DNA from: Marinomonas aquiplantarum
Lineage (GTDB): Bacteria > Pseudomonadota > Gammaproteobacteria > Pseudomonadales > Marinomonadaceae
Reading direction: 5' to 3'
Length of the DNA stretch: 64,000 bases
NCBI RefSeq assembly: GCF_003314975.1
Contig: NZ_QNRF01000001.1
Span: forward strand, 496,001 to 560,000
The notes beneath the pieces were generated by a model. It did not search any database, was not told where the DNA came from, and saw nothing but the letters and a program-made list of their open reading frames with translations. Below, piece by piece: positions 1-9,041 of the stretch. Position numbers and translations under genes: made by a program. Position 1 is the first letter of the stretch; each line of letters opens with the position of its first letter.

Positions 1-48
1 GCAAAAGAAAATTGGGACAAAGGATTCTCACATGTGAAAAAGGGATTC

Positions 49-282
49 TGTGGATAAAAATCAACCAACTCAGGTCAATTTGATTCCAAAAAACTGTGGA
101 AAATCATAGCAGTTATTCACACTATCTGTCATCAATCGCCTATTTTGCTCTTTTTTTGAACAAACTGGCCTGTTTTTTGCCCATTGCCTCCACTTTTGGT
201 TTACTTGTCCACATATCCCCCGCTGACCACAACGCACCTTAACTCTCTCTAAAAAATTGGATAACTGGTGCTTTTTTCCACA
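49..282. other. Cluster of DnaA-box-like 9-mers
   Basis: The first 360 bases hold no convincing gene. They contain two exact matches to TTATNCACA: TGTGGATAA at 49-57 (reverse orientation) and TTATTCACA at 113-121. Three more sites have one mismatch: TGTGGAAAA at 95-103, TTGTCCACA at 205-213 and TTTTCCACA at 274-282. Five such sites within 235 bases is denser than expected for ordinary intergenic DNA, but the stretch lies about 55 kb from dnaA. It could bind DnaA as a titration or regulatory site, or be chance in AT-rich DNA. The function is inferred. Confidence 0.4.
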
Positions 283-360
283 ATTCAAGCTACAAGTGCG
301 CGGAATTTTGCTAAACTGGCGCCAACTTTTCATCTCTATTTATCTATCAGGAGAGCCAAT

Positions 361-564
361 ATGATGGCGAAAAAACTTAGGCCTTACATTGAAGGTTTAG
401 CAGTGGGCTGTGTCTTCATTAGTATTACCATGTTGTTTCAAATTCCTTTCTATATGAGTTTGATCATTGGCGCATTGGCAGCCATTGGCGGTTATCGCAA
501 TTCCATCAAAATGGATAAAGAAAAAGTCGCTAAACAGGCTCCTAAATCGACGGATGAAGAATAA
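361..564 (+). CDS. Small two-helix membrane protein, function unknown
   Basis: This 67-residue protein starts at ATGATG after a good Shine-Dalgarno (AGGAGAG, 7 bases upstream). An upstream in-frame extension to about 268 has no ribosome site and was rejected. Two hydrophobic stretches are visible, roughly residues 13-26 (LAVGCVFISITMLF) and 29-42 (PFYMSLIIGALAAI). A lysine-rich, soluble C-terminal tail (KMDKEKVAKQ) follows. It ends only 3 bases before the truncated haemoglobin gene, so the two are almost certainly co-transcribed and translationally coupled. I do not recognise the family. A membrane role linked to the globin is a guess from context only. Confidence 0.7.
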   Translation: MMAKKLRPYIEGLAVGCVFISITMLFQIPFYMSLIIGALAAIGGYRNSIKMDKEKVAKQAPKSTDEE

Positions 565-567
565 CGA

Positions 568-999
568 ATGACGGATCAAATGAAGCCTACTTATGGTGAA
601 GGCGATGCAACATTGCAAGCTGTAGGTGGATTAGACGGTTTAAAACGTTTGGTTGAAAGTTTCTATCGCATTATGGAAAACACACCGGCATACCGCCCTT
701 TGTTTGACATGCATCCTGCTGACACCCAGCTGAGTATCGACAAACTGGTGGCGTTTTTATCTGGTTGGATGGGCGGTGAACGCTTGTATGCTAAGACCTA
801 CGGCAAAATTCATTTGCCCCAAGCTCACGCGCATTTAGTGGTCACCGACAAAGAGAAAGCCATGTGGTTAAACTGCATGGCTGAAGCGCTAAACGAACAA
901 AATTACCCTGACGCGCTGAAACACTATTTGATAGAGAAACTGGAATTTCCCGCGGAACGCATTCGACAAGTTAGTGATGCTATGCGGCATAATAGTTGA
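568..999 (+). CDS. Group II truncated haemoglobin (YjbI-like)
   Basis: This 143-residue cytosolic haem protein belongs to the 2-over-2 truncated globin family, group II. Members bind O2, NO or other small ligands and are implicated in nitrosative and oxidative stress tolerance. Visible features are the B-helix Phe-Tyr at about residues 32-33, the His-Pro near 49-50, the FLSGWMGG segment at 63-70, the proximal-histidine region LPQAHAHL (His87/His89) and a Trp at position 100 matching the group II G8 tryptophan. The length is normal for YjbI proteins. The start at 568 is 3 bases after the upstream stop; a second ATG four codons in is possible. It forms a two-gene operon with the small membrane protein. 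Confidence 0.9.
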   Translation: MTDQMKPTYGEGDATLQAVGGLDGLKRLVESFYRIMENTPAYRPLFDMHPADTQLSIDKLVAFLSGWMGGERLYAKTYGKIHLPQAHAHLVVTDKEKAMWLNCMAEALNEQNYPDALKHYLIEKLEFPAERIRQVSDAMRHNS

Positions 1000-1039
1000 G
1001 AAACGGAAAATGCTAACAGAAAAGTCTAACTACTTCGTT

Positions 1040-1062
1040 CAAAAGGGATTTTACCCCTTTTG
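1040..1062. terminator. Stem-loop after the globin operon
   Basis: Arms CAAAAGGG (1040-1047) and CCCTTTTG (1055-1062) form an 8-bp stem with a 7-base loop between the globin operon and the convergent orphan gene. There is no long T run after it, so it is a weak or bidirectional terminator at best. Confidence 0.4.
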
Positions 1063-1113
1063 ACCCCTAGTTATTCATTATCTGCTTTCCATTAAAACGC
1101 TTTGTATTCCCAA

Positions 1114-1647
1114 CTATTCATAATTGCCACCAAAGTCCGTCGAAGATTTAAGAAGGGCACGCCAATCTAAAAATGATCCTAGCGATTTAAGCTGCCCATC
1201 ATCAATAAATCTTCCTTTTGGAAGCTCTTTGTAACAATCTGCTACATATTTACTAACCACTTTAAAAATTTCTTGGTTACTTGCATCTCGCCCAATGTTT
1301 AATTCAGGAGCTAATTTATGAGTGCTATATTCAAATATTTTTTTACGAGTGCGAGTTATTCGTTTAGCCTTTACAGAAAAGTATTCACCTCGTATTTGCG
1401 AACCTAAAAAGTGAAGCCTGATGAAACCGACAATCTCGTTAAATTCCCAACACCCACCATACTTGTTAATCAAGTGTGTTTCATACTGAAACTTACGCTC
1501 AGGATTTCTTCTATGAAATTCTTTCTGAAAATCAACATGTTCCTTGGATCCTCCATACATAGTTTTTTCAATATAACTAGACCGTTGAATATAATATTTT
1601 TCTCTACTCAAACGATACACAGGCAATGTCAGGATTTCAGTACTCAT
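1114..1647 (-). CDS. Hypothetical protein, orphan AT-rich gene
   Basis: This 177-residue protein matches no family I know. The start is placed at ATG 1647 (MSTEIL) because GAGGG sits about 6 bases upstream; a nine-codon extension to 1674 has no ribosome site. It is basic and mixed alpha/beta in character, with many Lys, Arg and Tyr, a Trp-Glu-Phe-Asn segment near residue 75 and no signal peptide or membrane helix. Its codons are visibly more AT-rich than those of the flanking housekeeping genes. It also sits alone beside a palindromic repeat, which suggests acquired DNA. It could be part of a defence or cargo gene, but nothing in the sequence proves that. Confidence 0.55.
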   Translation of the reverse strand: MSTEILTLPVYRLSREKYYIQRSSYIEKTMYGGSKEHVDFQKEFHRRNPERKFQYETHLINKYGGCWEFNEIVGFIRLHFLGSQIRGEYFSVKAKRITRTRKKIFEYSTHKLAPELNIGRDASNQEIFKVVSKYVADCYKELPKGRFIDDGQLKSLGSFLDWRALLKSSTDFGGNYE

Positions 1648-1987
1648 ATCTACCCTCAAATATTTTTTGCGCATTCAGCGATGAAGTTGTTTTACTTATT
1701 TTCAGAAGTTTATGTCTCTCTTTACTATAAAACCTCTATGTAAGTAGTGGACTGCTACCTCACGCAGAAGCAAAAGATATAAGGGAATAAACTCTCTACC
1801 CAGAAAAACGACGTTCGACGCAATCCTGATTGCGCGACCTTATAGTATTTTCCGAGCCTCAATAACAACCGACTTCCCTTAATAGGTTAATCAAATCAAT
1901 ACCTTACGTAATACACCGTTGTGCTAAAGCTTACTCAAGCAAAGCCAATGAGACGTTTGGGGCTGAAAGTCCGACAAAAGATTTTTT

Positions 1988-2034
1988 GGTTACTTTTGCA
2001 TCGTTTGGCAAAAGTTACCCGCTCAGCAGAGCGG
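1988..2034. repeat. Double-hairpin palindromic repeat in a 450-base gap
   Basis: The gap 1648-2097 has no convincing gene. Near its right end are two adjacent hairpins. The first has GGTTACTTTTGC (1988-1999) facing GCAAAAGTTACC (2008-2019), with one mismatch and an 8-base loop. The second is a perfect CCGCTC-AGCA-GAGCGG stem at 2019-2034. The layout resembles the dispersed REP-like palindromes common in marine gammaproteobacteria, where they give rise to spurious open frames. Whether this one recurs elsewhere in the genome cannot be seen here. It lies just downstream of the leftward gene ending at 2098 and could also act as its transcript end. Confidence 0.5.
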
Positions 2035-2097
2035 AAAAAAGCGAATAAATACAAAGCATTTGAAAAGAACTTGGCGAAGCTGATAAACCGTCGAACT

Positions 2098-3267
2098 TTA
2101 ACTCTCTTTAAAAGGCAACAGCCCATGAGTTTCTTGATGATATTCCTGCACGGCTTGCGCTTCTTCTTCACAAAAGCGAGCGATGGCGTCACGAAATCCT
2201 TCATGGGCTATGTAGTGGATACTGTGGCTAAAAACAGGCTCAAAACCACGGGCAATTTTGTGTTCCCCTTGTGTACCAGGATCAAAATGCTGTAACCCTT
2301 TTTCCAGACAAAACTCGATGCCTTGGTAGTAACAAGCCTCAAAATGCAGGCAATCGACTTCTTCCATACAACCCCAATAACGGCCATACAAAGAGTGATC
2401 GTCAAAGAAACACCAAGACGCCGCTATGGCGTTTTCTCCCGTTTCTTCTTTACGGTAAGCCTGAACTAAGAGAATTTGTTCACCCATGCTTTCAGCCAAT
2501 TGCGCAAAGAAGTCTCGAGTTAAATACCCTTGTTGACCACGTTTCGCGTAAGTGGATTGATAACACAGGTAAAAGAAATCAATGTCGGCAGGGCTTAACT
2601 CAGAGCCTAACTTGCGCTTAAGGGTCACTCCTTGTGCTGCGACTTTGTCCCTTTCTTTGCGCACAGCCTTCCGCTTGCGACTGGAAAAATGAGCGAAATA
2701 ATCCGTCATGTCACGGTAATTTCGGTTAAACCAATGAAACTGGCAGGAAATTCGTTCTAAGTATTCCTCATCCTGTTTCAATACAGTGGCGTGCTCAGGT
2801 TTGGTAAAGAGCAAATGCCAGCTGGAAAACTCTCTTTGTTGGTTCGCTTGGGTTAAGACATCTGCAACCGTTCGATAGAGATGCATAAACGTAGCGTCAT
2901 CACCTTTTGGGTCCAGATGAGAAAAGAGCCGAATTCCGGTAACAGGCGAGAAAGGCACCGCCCAAACTCGTTTTGGGTAATATCGAAAACCATAACGCTG
3001 AAACGCATCCGCCCAGGCCCAATCAAATACAAACTCCCCTTGGGAATGGGTTTTCAAATAGGTGGGAGCAATAGCGAGGGGGCTGTCATCCTCATCCATA
3101 ACCAACAAATATTCTGGATACCAACCTGTGCCATCACCAATACTCTGGCTTTTTTCCAAGGCGTGATGAAAAGCAAACTGCGCAAAAGGGGACTTTGTTT
3201 CCCCAATGGCTTTATTCCAAAGGTCTTGCCCAATGTCCTCAACGGAAGTAAACCACTGCGCTTTCAT
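2098..3267 (-). CDS. GNAT/FemAB-like N-acetyltransferase family protein (DUF482)
   Basis: This 389-residue protein belongs to the family annotated as peptidoglycan biosynthesis/recognition or FemAB-like (Pfam PF04339). The family has a tandem GNAT-type fold; its substrate is not firmly established. Typical elements are FAFHHALEKSQSIG near the N terminus, a GWYPEYLLV strand, FSSRKRKAVRKER near the middle, and the C-terminal CHFEACYYQGIEFCLEKGLQ-type segment followed by FDPGTQGEHKIARGFEP. ATG at 3267 is preferred over the TTG one codon upstream. It directly follows aroE (stop at 3271-3273) with almost no gap, so the two are probably one transcript. The general class is well supported; the biochemical activity is not known. 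Confidence 0.8.
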   Translation of the reverse strand: MKAQWFTSVEDIGQDLWNKAIGETKSPFAQFAFHHALEKSQSIGDGTGWYPEYLLVMDEDDSPLAIAPTYLKTHSQGEFVFDWAWADAFQRYGFRYYPKRVWAVPFSPVTGIRLFSHLDPKGDDATFMHLYRTVADVLTQANQQREFSSWHLLFTKPEHATVLKQDEEYLERISCQFHWFNRNYRDMTDYFAHFSSRKRKAVRKERDKVAAQGVTLKRKLGSELSPADIDFFYLCYQSTYAKRGQQGYLTRDFFAQLAESMGEQILLVQAYRKEETGENAIAASWCFFDDHSLYGRYWGCMEEVDCLHFEACYYQGIEFCLEKGLQHFDPGTQGEHKIARGFEPVFSHSIHYIAHEGFRDAIARFCEEEAQAVQEYHQETHGLLPFKES

Positions 3268-3270
3268 CAA

Positions 3271-4077
3271 TTAACCCGCCATTTGTTCTCGTAGACGCGC
3301 CACCAAAGAAGCGGTATCGGGGCGTGTTTGTCGCCACAGATAAAAGGCTTCCGCCGCTTGCCCAACCAACATACCCAAACCGTCAGCGCCTGCTGCACCC
3401 AGTTCATGAGCCCATTGCAAAAACACAGTGCGTTGTTTGCCATACATCATGTCATAACACCAAGTTTGTTCGCCCACCAGCTCGTCTTTCAATGGCGGTA
3501 ATTGCCCAGACAAACTCGCAGACGTGCCATTGATGATGATATCGAACGGACCTTCTAACGCTTCAAAAGAAGACGCTAAGCAATCAAAATGATCTGCCAA
3601 TTGCTGCGCTTTGGCGAGTGTTCTATTGGCAATGGTCACTGACGCTGGCTGTTCATCCAACACAGGTTCCAATACACCACGAACGGCACCACCGGCACCC
3701 AAAATCAAGATACGCTTATCTTTTAAACTCTGCTGGTGATTGATTGTAATGTCACGAACCATGCCGATTCCGTCGGTATTGTCGCCGAACAGGTCGCCAT
3801 TTTTCGCCATTAGCAAGGTATTCACCGCACCAGCTTGTTTGGCTCTTTGGCTCAGCACATCACACATAGCATAAGCGCGCTCTTTAAAAGGAACGGTGAC
3901 GTTTAAACCTTTTCCGCCTTGTTGGAAAAACTCGCGTACTTGTTGCTCGAACCCCTCGTCTTCACCAAGCAGAGTGGTGTATTGCATGCTTTGTTTTGTT
4001 TGCAGGGCAAATTCAGCATGAATCGCAGGTGATTTACTGTGGGCGATGGGGTTGCCTACCACGGCGTATTGATCCAC
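3271..4077 (-). CDS. aroE: Shikimate dehydrogenase
   Basis: AroE reduces 3-dehydroshikimate to shikimate with NADPH in the common aromatic amino acid pathway (cytosolic). The protein is 268 residues from a GTG at 4077, chosen because GAGGAAG lies 5 bases upstream and the product then begins MDQYAVVGNPIAHSKSP, the typical AroE start. A longer TTG start at 4095 is less likely. Key residues visible are the SKS substrate motif at 14-16, the catalytic Lys65 in NVTVPFKE, Asp102 in GDNTDGIG and the nucleotide-binding GAGGAVRGV loop. NRT after the second beta strand is the usual NADP-phosphate-binding signature. It lies between hemF and the FemAB-like gene on the same strand. Confidence 0.95.
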   Translation of the reverse strand: MDQYAVVGNPIAHSKSPAIHAEFALQTKQSMQYTTLLGEDEGFEQQVREFFQQGGKGLNVTVPFKERAYAMCDVLSQRAKQAGAVNTLLMAKNGDLFGDNTDGIGMVRDITINHQQSLKDKRILILGAGGAVRGVLEPVLDEQPASVTIANRTLAKAQQLADHFDCLASSFEALEGPFDIIINGTSASLSGQLPPLKDELVGEQTWCYDMMYGKQRTVFLQWAHELGAAGADGLGMLVGQAAEAFYLWRQTRPDTASLVARLREQMAG

Positions 4078-4125
4078 AACACTTCCTCTTATCAATGAAT
4101 GTTTTAACTGAGCTGGCCAGTTCTT

Positions 4126-5085
<960 letters not shown>

Positions 5086-5139
5086 TCATTTTTCCCAAAA
5101 ACCGGTTGATGATATCGCTATGAAAATAAGACTTCATAT

Positions 5140-6087
5140 CTAATACAAACGCGACCCATCAGGACGCGTGCGCAATAAATTCAACACCCACATGTATTGC
5201 TCTGGATGCGCTGAAATAAGTTGTTCTAAGGTTTGATTCATACGCTCTGCGTCGGCTTTTTCGTCACCCGTAGGGAAGTTTTCTAACGCCGGTAATATGT
5301 GCAGATGATATTGTTTACTTTGCGCATCATAAGCAGGCAACATAGGCACCACCACGGCATTAGACAACTTTGCCAACTTTCCTAAGCCTTTCATGGTGGC
5401 TTTTTCTGTGGCGAAAAAAGGCGCAAATACCGAATTTTGTGGGCCTAAATCTTCATCCGGTAGGTAGTAGCCTAAATAACCTTGTTTGATGGATTTTAAA
5501 TAAGGTTTGATACCCGAATCACGATGATAAACCCGCGCCCCATATTGAATACGCTGCAAGTGAATCAACCAATCAGTAATGGGGTTTTTCTGATCTCGAA
5601 TCATAGCGACCGTGTTAAAACCATGGGCGGTTAACATCACGCCAGCATAATCAATTGCCCAACAGTGCGGCACCAAAGCAATGACATTTTGTTGCGCTTG
5701 TAAGCGAGGAAACAGATGTTCTTCCCCATGAATCACACAACGCTGTTGATTATGACGCTTGCTACGGATTAAGAGTTCACCGTAGGCCAGAAAGAATTGC
5801 GCAGCCACTTGAAAGCTGTGTTTCAGCAAAGCTTCTCGCTCAGCTAACGACTTGTCAGGAAAGCATTCCGCTAAGTTAATTCGAGCACGTTTTAACGCAC
5901 CGCTTTTGGTATTCAGCAAGCGTCCTGCAATCCAACTGGCCAGCGCATCTCGCCAAACCACAGGCACAAACGCCAGTAAAAAGGTGAAAGCCACACCAAG
6001 CCAAGTCAACCAAAAACGGGGGAGAAGGAAGCGCCACTGAAAGGTCGGGTTATAGAGCTTGTTGTCAGCTTTTTCGGGTGATTTCAT
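5140..6087 (-). CDS. lpxM: Lipid A late acyltransferase, LpxM/LpxL family
   Basis: This 315-residue inner-membrane enzyme transfers a secondary acyl chain onto Kdo2-lipid A precursor. A hydrophobic anchor spans about residues 26-44. The catalytic His-x4-Asp motif is PHCWAID (His141, Asp146). The GYYLPDEDLGPQNSVFAPFF segment resembles LpxM (GYFLPDED) more than LpxL, as does the C-terminal QYMWVLNLLRTRPDG. Assignment to LpxM rather than LpxL is therefore favoured but rests on motif recall. It is leftward and separated from hemF by 69 bases. Upstream it is followed by a TetR gene on the same strand with a 51-base gap. Confidence 0.88.
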   Translation of the reverse strand: MKSPEKADNKLYNPTFQWRFLLPRFWLTWLGVAFTFLLAFVPVVWRDALASWIAGRLLNTKSGALKRARINLAECFPDKSLAEREALLKHSFQVAAQFFLAYGELLIRSKRHNQQRCVIHGEEHLFPRLQAQQNVIALVPHCWAIDYAGVMLTAHGFNTVAMIRDQKNPITDWLIHLQRIQYGARVYHRDSGIKPYLKSIKQGYLGYYLPDEDLGPQNSVFAPFFATEKATMKGLGKLAKLSNAVVVPMLPAYDAQSKQYHLHILPALENFPTGDEKADAERMNQTLEQLISAHPEQYMWVLNLLRTRPDGSRLY

Positions 6088-6138
6088 TAAATTCTTCGCT
6101 TCTCATTGAATGCCCGTATGATACATGAAGTGGCGCAC

Positions 6139-6690
6139 TCAACGCCACGCAGACACCACTTGTTCGAAGCAGTCTTCCTTACCAGTTGCCTGAACCAAAA
6201 CCGAAGCACCGTGTAAGCATGCCAATAAACGCACAGCAGCTGATTCCGCGTTATCACCTGATAAAGCAGGTAAACGCGTTAAGACTTGCTGCAGCCACTG
6301 TAATTTCACCTCATAAAAGGCCGCCAAACTATCACTGACTTCGTCAGGCAGCACATGTTTGTCTGCCGTCAGCATAGTACATAAACTCATGTGCTTTTGA
6401 TCAATCACTTTGGCTTTAAAACCATCAATAAAACCATTCAACATAGCTTGTGGCTCAAACTCAATCGTCATTGGATCGGGCAATTGTGAAGCAAACGCAT
6501 GGGTGTAACGTTCCATCACTGCACTTACTAAGTCTCCCTTGGTGCGAAAGTGATAGTGAACACTTGCACTCTTAATGCCGATTTGCTCAGCGATATCACG
6601 AAAACTAAAGGCGCCATAACCACCAGCAATGATGTACTGCTCCGCCAAATCCATGATTTTGCTTTTGGTATCGACTTTTTTTGCTGTCAT
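6139..6690 (-). CDS. TetR/AcrR-family transcriptional regulator, divergent from lpdA
   Basis: This 183-residue protein has an N-terminal TetR helix-turn-helix (SFRDIAEQIGIKSASVHYHFRTKGDLV, about residues 29-54) and a C-terminal ligand domain of no recognisable specificity. It reads away from the dihydrolipoyl dehydrogenase gene. Two near-identical palindromes lie in the 107-base space between them, which is the classic arrangement for a self-regulating repressor that also controls the divergent gene. The inducer is unknown. The family call is firm; the target is inferred from position and operators. Confidence 0.88.
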   Translation of the reverse strand: MTAKKVDTKSKIMDLAEQYIIAGGYGAFSFRDIAEQIGIKSASVHYHFRTKGDLVSAVMERYTHAFASQLPDPMTIEFEPQAMLNGFIDGFKAKVIDQKHMSLCTMLTADKHVLPDEVSDSLAAFYEVKLQWLQQVLTRLPALSGDNAESAAVRLLACLHGASVLVQATGKEDCFEQVVSAWR

Positions 6691-6709
6691 TCCACTCTCT
6701 CAAACTCAT

Positions 6710-6781
6710 CTATCAACTGATAGGTATTTTATTGACCTAGCGTAAATCCTCAAGTTATATTGTATCTATCTACTGATAGGT
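6710..6781. promoter_or_regulatory. Twin TetR operators flanking a sigma70-like promoter for lpdA
   Basis: CTATCAACTGATAGGT (6710-6725) and CTATCTACTGATAGGT (6766-6781) differ at one base, and the first contains a perfect CTATCA/TGATAG inverted repeat. Between them is a rightward promoter: TTGACC (6732-6737) and TATATT (6756-6761) with an 18-base spacer. One operator sits upstream of the -35 and the other just after the -10, consistent with repression by the divergently encoded TetR protein. Confidence 0.75.
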
Positions 6782-6797
6782 AAAGAGGTGCTTTCCT

Positions 6798-8213
6798 ATG
6801 AAAACATTTGATTTGATCGTACTTGGCAGTGGCCCTGGTGGTTATGCGGCTGCCTTTCGTGCTGCCGATTTGGGTTTAAAGGTTGCCATGATAGAACGTC
6901 ACGCGGCCCTTGGTGGTGTGTGCTTAAACGTTGGCTGTATTCCTTCCAAAGCCTTGCTGCATGTGGCCGGTAAAATTCGTATGGCCGATGAAGAGGCTCA
7001 CGGTGTGACTTATGGCAAACCTCAAATCGACTTAGACGCCATTCGACACCATAGACAATCTACCGTGGATACCCTCACGGGCAATCTCGCTTTGATGGCA
7101 AAAGGTCGTAAGGTTGAGATTTTCCACGGCGAAGGACGATTTTTATCCGCCAATCAAATCCAAATAACAAAACAAGATGAAACACAAAGTGATTCCACAG
7201 AGGTTTTGAACTTTAAACACGCCATCATTGCGGTAGGCTCAAGAGCGATTCGTTTGCCTTTTGTTCCTTATGACGACCCACGTATTTGGGATGCCACCAG
7301 TGCCTTACAACTTGAGCGCATTCCCGAGCACATGTTGGTATTAGGCGGCGGCATTATTGGCTTAGAGATGGCCACGGTTTATCAAGCTTTGGGGGCCAAC
7401 ATTACCGTTGCAGAGCTGGGTGATCAGATCATGACAGGAGCAGATAAAGATCTGGTTCGAGTCTTCGAACAAACCAACAAAGACCGCATGACCTTCCTAA
7501 CGAACACCCAGGTAACGGATATACAAGCGACACCTGAGTCTTTACTGGTGCAGCTGAAAGATCAAACGGGTGAACGACAGCTAGCAGTGGATGCAGTATT
7601 AGTCGCAGTAGGTCGTTCTCCTAATGGCAAAAACGCTGGTATTGCTGACATAGGCGTGGATATCGACGATAGAGGATTTGTTATTACAGATAATCAATGC
7701 AGAACATCTGTACCTAATATCTTCGCCATTGGCGATGTCACTCATGGTCCTATGCTGGCCCATAAAGCCTCTCACCAAGGTCATATCGCAGCAGAAGTCA
7801 TTGCCGGACACAAAGTGGATTTCCAACCCTTGGCGATTCCATCCATTGCCTATACCTTTCCAGAGGTAGCTTGGGTGGGGTTAACCGAAACCGCTGCGAA
7901 AACACAAAATATCGCGGTGAAAAGTGCGGTTTTCCCATGGAGTGCCAGTGGTCGAGCCATCGCTTCGGGCATCACTCAGGGCAAAACCAAACTCATCTAC
8001 GATGAAGCAACAGAGCGTGTATTGGGCGCTGGCATCGTCGGCGCGCATGCTGGGGAATTGCTCGGTGAACTGACTCTTGCCATCGAATTTGGTGCCACCT
8101 TAGAAGACATAGCGCTGACCATTCATGCTCACCCAAGCTTGCATGAATCCGTTGGTTTGGCCGCCGAACTCGGGGCTGGCACCATTACCGATTTGCCGAA
8201 CAGGAAACGTTAA
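6798..8213 (+). CDS. lpdA: Dihydrolipoyl dehydrogenase (stand-alone)
   Basis: This 471-residue FAD enzyme reoxidises dihydrolipoamide of 2-oxo acid dehydrogenase or glycine cleavage complexes with NAD+. It shows the N-terminal FAD-binding GSGPGGYAAA (10-19), the redox disulfide GGVCLNVGCIPSK (Cys42, Cys47), a second NAD-binding GGGIIGLEMA, the ATNIFAIGDV-type FAD site (here VPNIFAIGDVTHGPMLAHKA) and the C-terminal HAHPSLHES with the catalytic His-Glu pair. No E1 or E2 subunit genes are nearby. It may therefore be an accessory copy induced under conditions sensed by the adjacent TetR regulator. The enzyme call is firm; its complex partner is not visible here. Confidence 0.94.
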   Translation: MKTFDLIVLGSGPGGYAAAFRAADLGLKVAMIERHAALGGVCLNVGCIPSKALLHVAGKIRMADEEAHGVTYGKPQIDLDAIRHHRQSTVDTLTGNLALMAKGRKVEIFHGEGRFLSANQIQITKQDETQSDSTEVLNFKHAIIAVGSRAIRLPFVPYDDPRIWDATSALQLERIPEHMLVLGGGIIGLEMATVYQALGANITVAELGDQIMTGADKDLVRVFEQTNKDRMTFLTNTQVTDIQATPESLLVQLKDQTGERQLAVDAVLVAVGRSPNGKNAGIADIGVDIDDRGFVITDNQCRTSVPNIFAIGDVTHGPMLAHKASHQGHIAAEVIAGHKVDFQPLAIPSIAYTFPEVAWVGLTETAAKTQNIAVKSAVFPWSASGRAIASGITQGKTKLIYDEATERVLGAGIVGAHAGELLGELTLAIEFGATLEDIALTIHAHPSLHESVGLAAELGAGTITDLPNRKR

Positions 8214-8383
8214 ACTCTTGTTTCAGACATTCGAACAAGGGGAAAGCGGATTTTGCTAACGTCTCTGAAGAAAAACGCCACATGATTGAGCCGCCAGTGC
8301 CAACAACAACTATTAAGTTTCGTGCGGAGCAAATGAACTAAATATTTTCTTATGATGAAACGTGATATTTAATAACGCTGAGA

Positions 8384-8737
8384 TCAGCTGACATAAATAA
8401 TGTGCTGGTCGGGGTCATAACAAAAATTTAAACGAATGATAATTTGCTCTTCATTCATATGCAGTTTAGAGGTGAGCCTAGGCACACCTCTGTCTGCCTT
8501 GTCTGCAAAAGCGTGCAATTGCTTTTCCAGCATTAACCAAGCCACATTATCCCGTTCCTCTTTAACCGCAATAAAGTGTGGTAAAACACTCCTACGATAT
8601 TGCAAGTAGTGCAATGTATTTGTTTGTACTTCGCTGTATTCATTTTCATCGACAACTCGATAATCCAGTCCGAATACGGCCATTTCACGCTTTAATTGTG
8701 TCTGCCACTGCTTTAAAAATTGATGGAAATAGCTCAA
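8384..8737 (-). CDS. Hypothetical protein, 117 residues
   Basis: This small soluble protein is rich in aromatic and charged residues (SYFHQFLKQWQTQLKREM at the N terminus, QIIIRLNFCYDPDQHIIYVS at the C terminus). There is no signal peptide or membrane segment, and I recognise no domain. The longest frame starts at TTG 8737 with a G-rich stretch about 9 bases upstream; the first internal ATG (residue 19) would give a 99-residue product. It is isolated, convergent with lpdA and upstream-adjacent to the hydroxyproline locus promoter region. It is likely real because the frame is intact and codon use is ordinary, but no function is proposed. Confidence 0.5.
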   Translation of the reverse strand: MSYFHQFLKQWQTQLKREMAVFGLDYRVVDENEYSEVQTNTLHYLQYRRSVLPHFIAVKEERDNVAWLMLEKQLHAFADKADRGVPRLTSKLHMNEEQIIIRLNFCYDPDQHIIYVS

Positions 8738-8964
8738 TCCGTGCCCCCAAGCAAATTCTCTCGTTATGCCTATAGTATCTCTTAATGCTAATTAAGATGG
8801 CAGAACCTCCCATTTCTCTAGAACATCACAAGCAAACACTCTGCAAACATATTCCATTATTAACTTGTCTTATAAGCAGGGTTAACTCGTCGTTCTTCCT
8901 GATATTTTTTGTCTAGCCAAACGAACCAAATCCCCCTTCATTGAAAATTTTTTGAACAACTCTG

Positions 8965-9010
8965 TTGACGCCTAATAAAGCCAAGTGTATTTTGGATACA
9001 AAATACACTT
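8965..9010 (+). promoter_or_regulatory. Promoter and GntR-type operator of the hydroxyproline operon
   Basis: The gap 8738-9041 carries a sigma70-like promoter: TTGACG (8965-8970), a 17-base spacer and TATTTT (8988-8993). Overlapping the -10 is a perfect inverted repeat, AAGTGTATTTTG (8983-8994), spacer GATA, CAAAATACACTT (8999-9010). A related sequence precedes the divergent aldehyde dehydrogenase gene at 17902-17920. The position implies repression, most likely by the GntR/FCD regulator encoded at 18054-18734. Confidence 0.8.
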
Positions 9011-9041
9011 TTAATAAAAAACCAACAGGGGAACAAGCACA

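Noticed and set aside
26..43. TCACATGTGA as a fifth parS site
   Set aside because: The arms do not align with the TTTCAC-GTGAAA spacing of the consensus.
268..360. Longer N terminus for the small membrane protein
   Set aside because: The extension lacks a ribosome site and overlaps DnaA-box-like DNA; ATG 361 has a good Shine-Dalgarno.
1921..2295. 124-codon forward frame over the palindromic repeat
   Set aside because: It runs through both hairpins and into the antisense of the acetyltransferase gene, has no ribosome site and a low-complexity Lys/Arg product.
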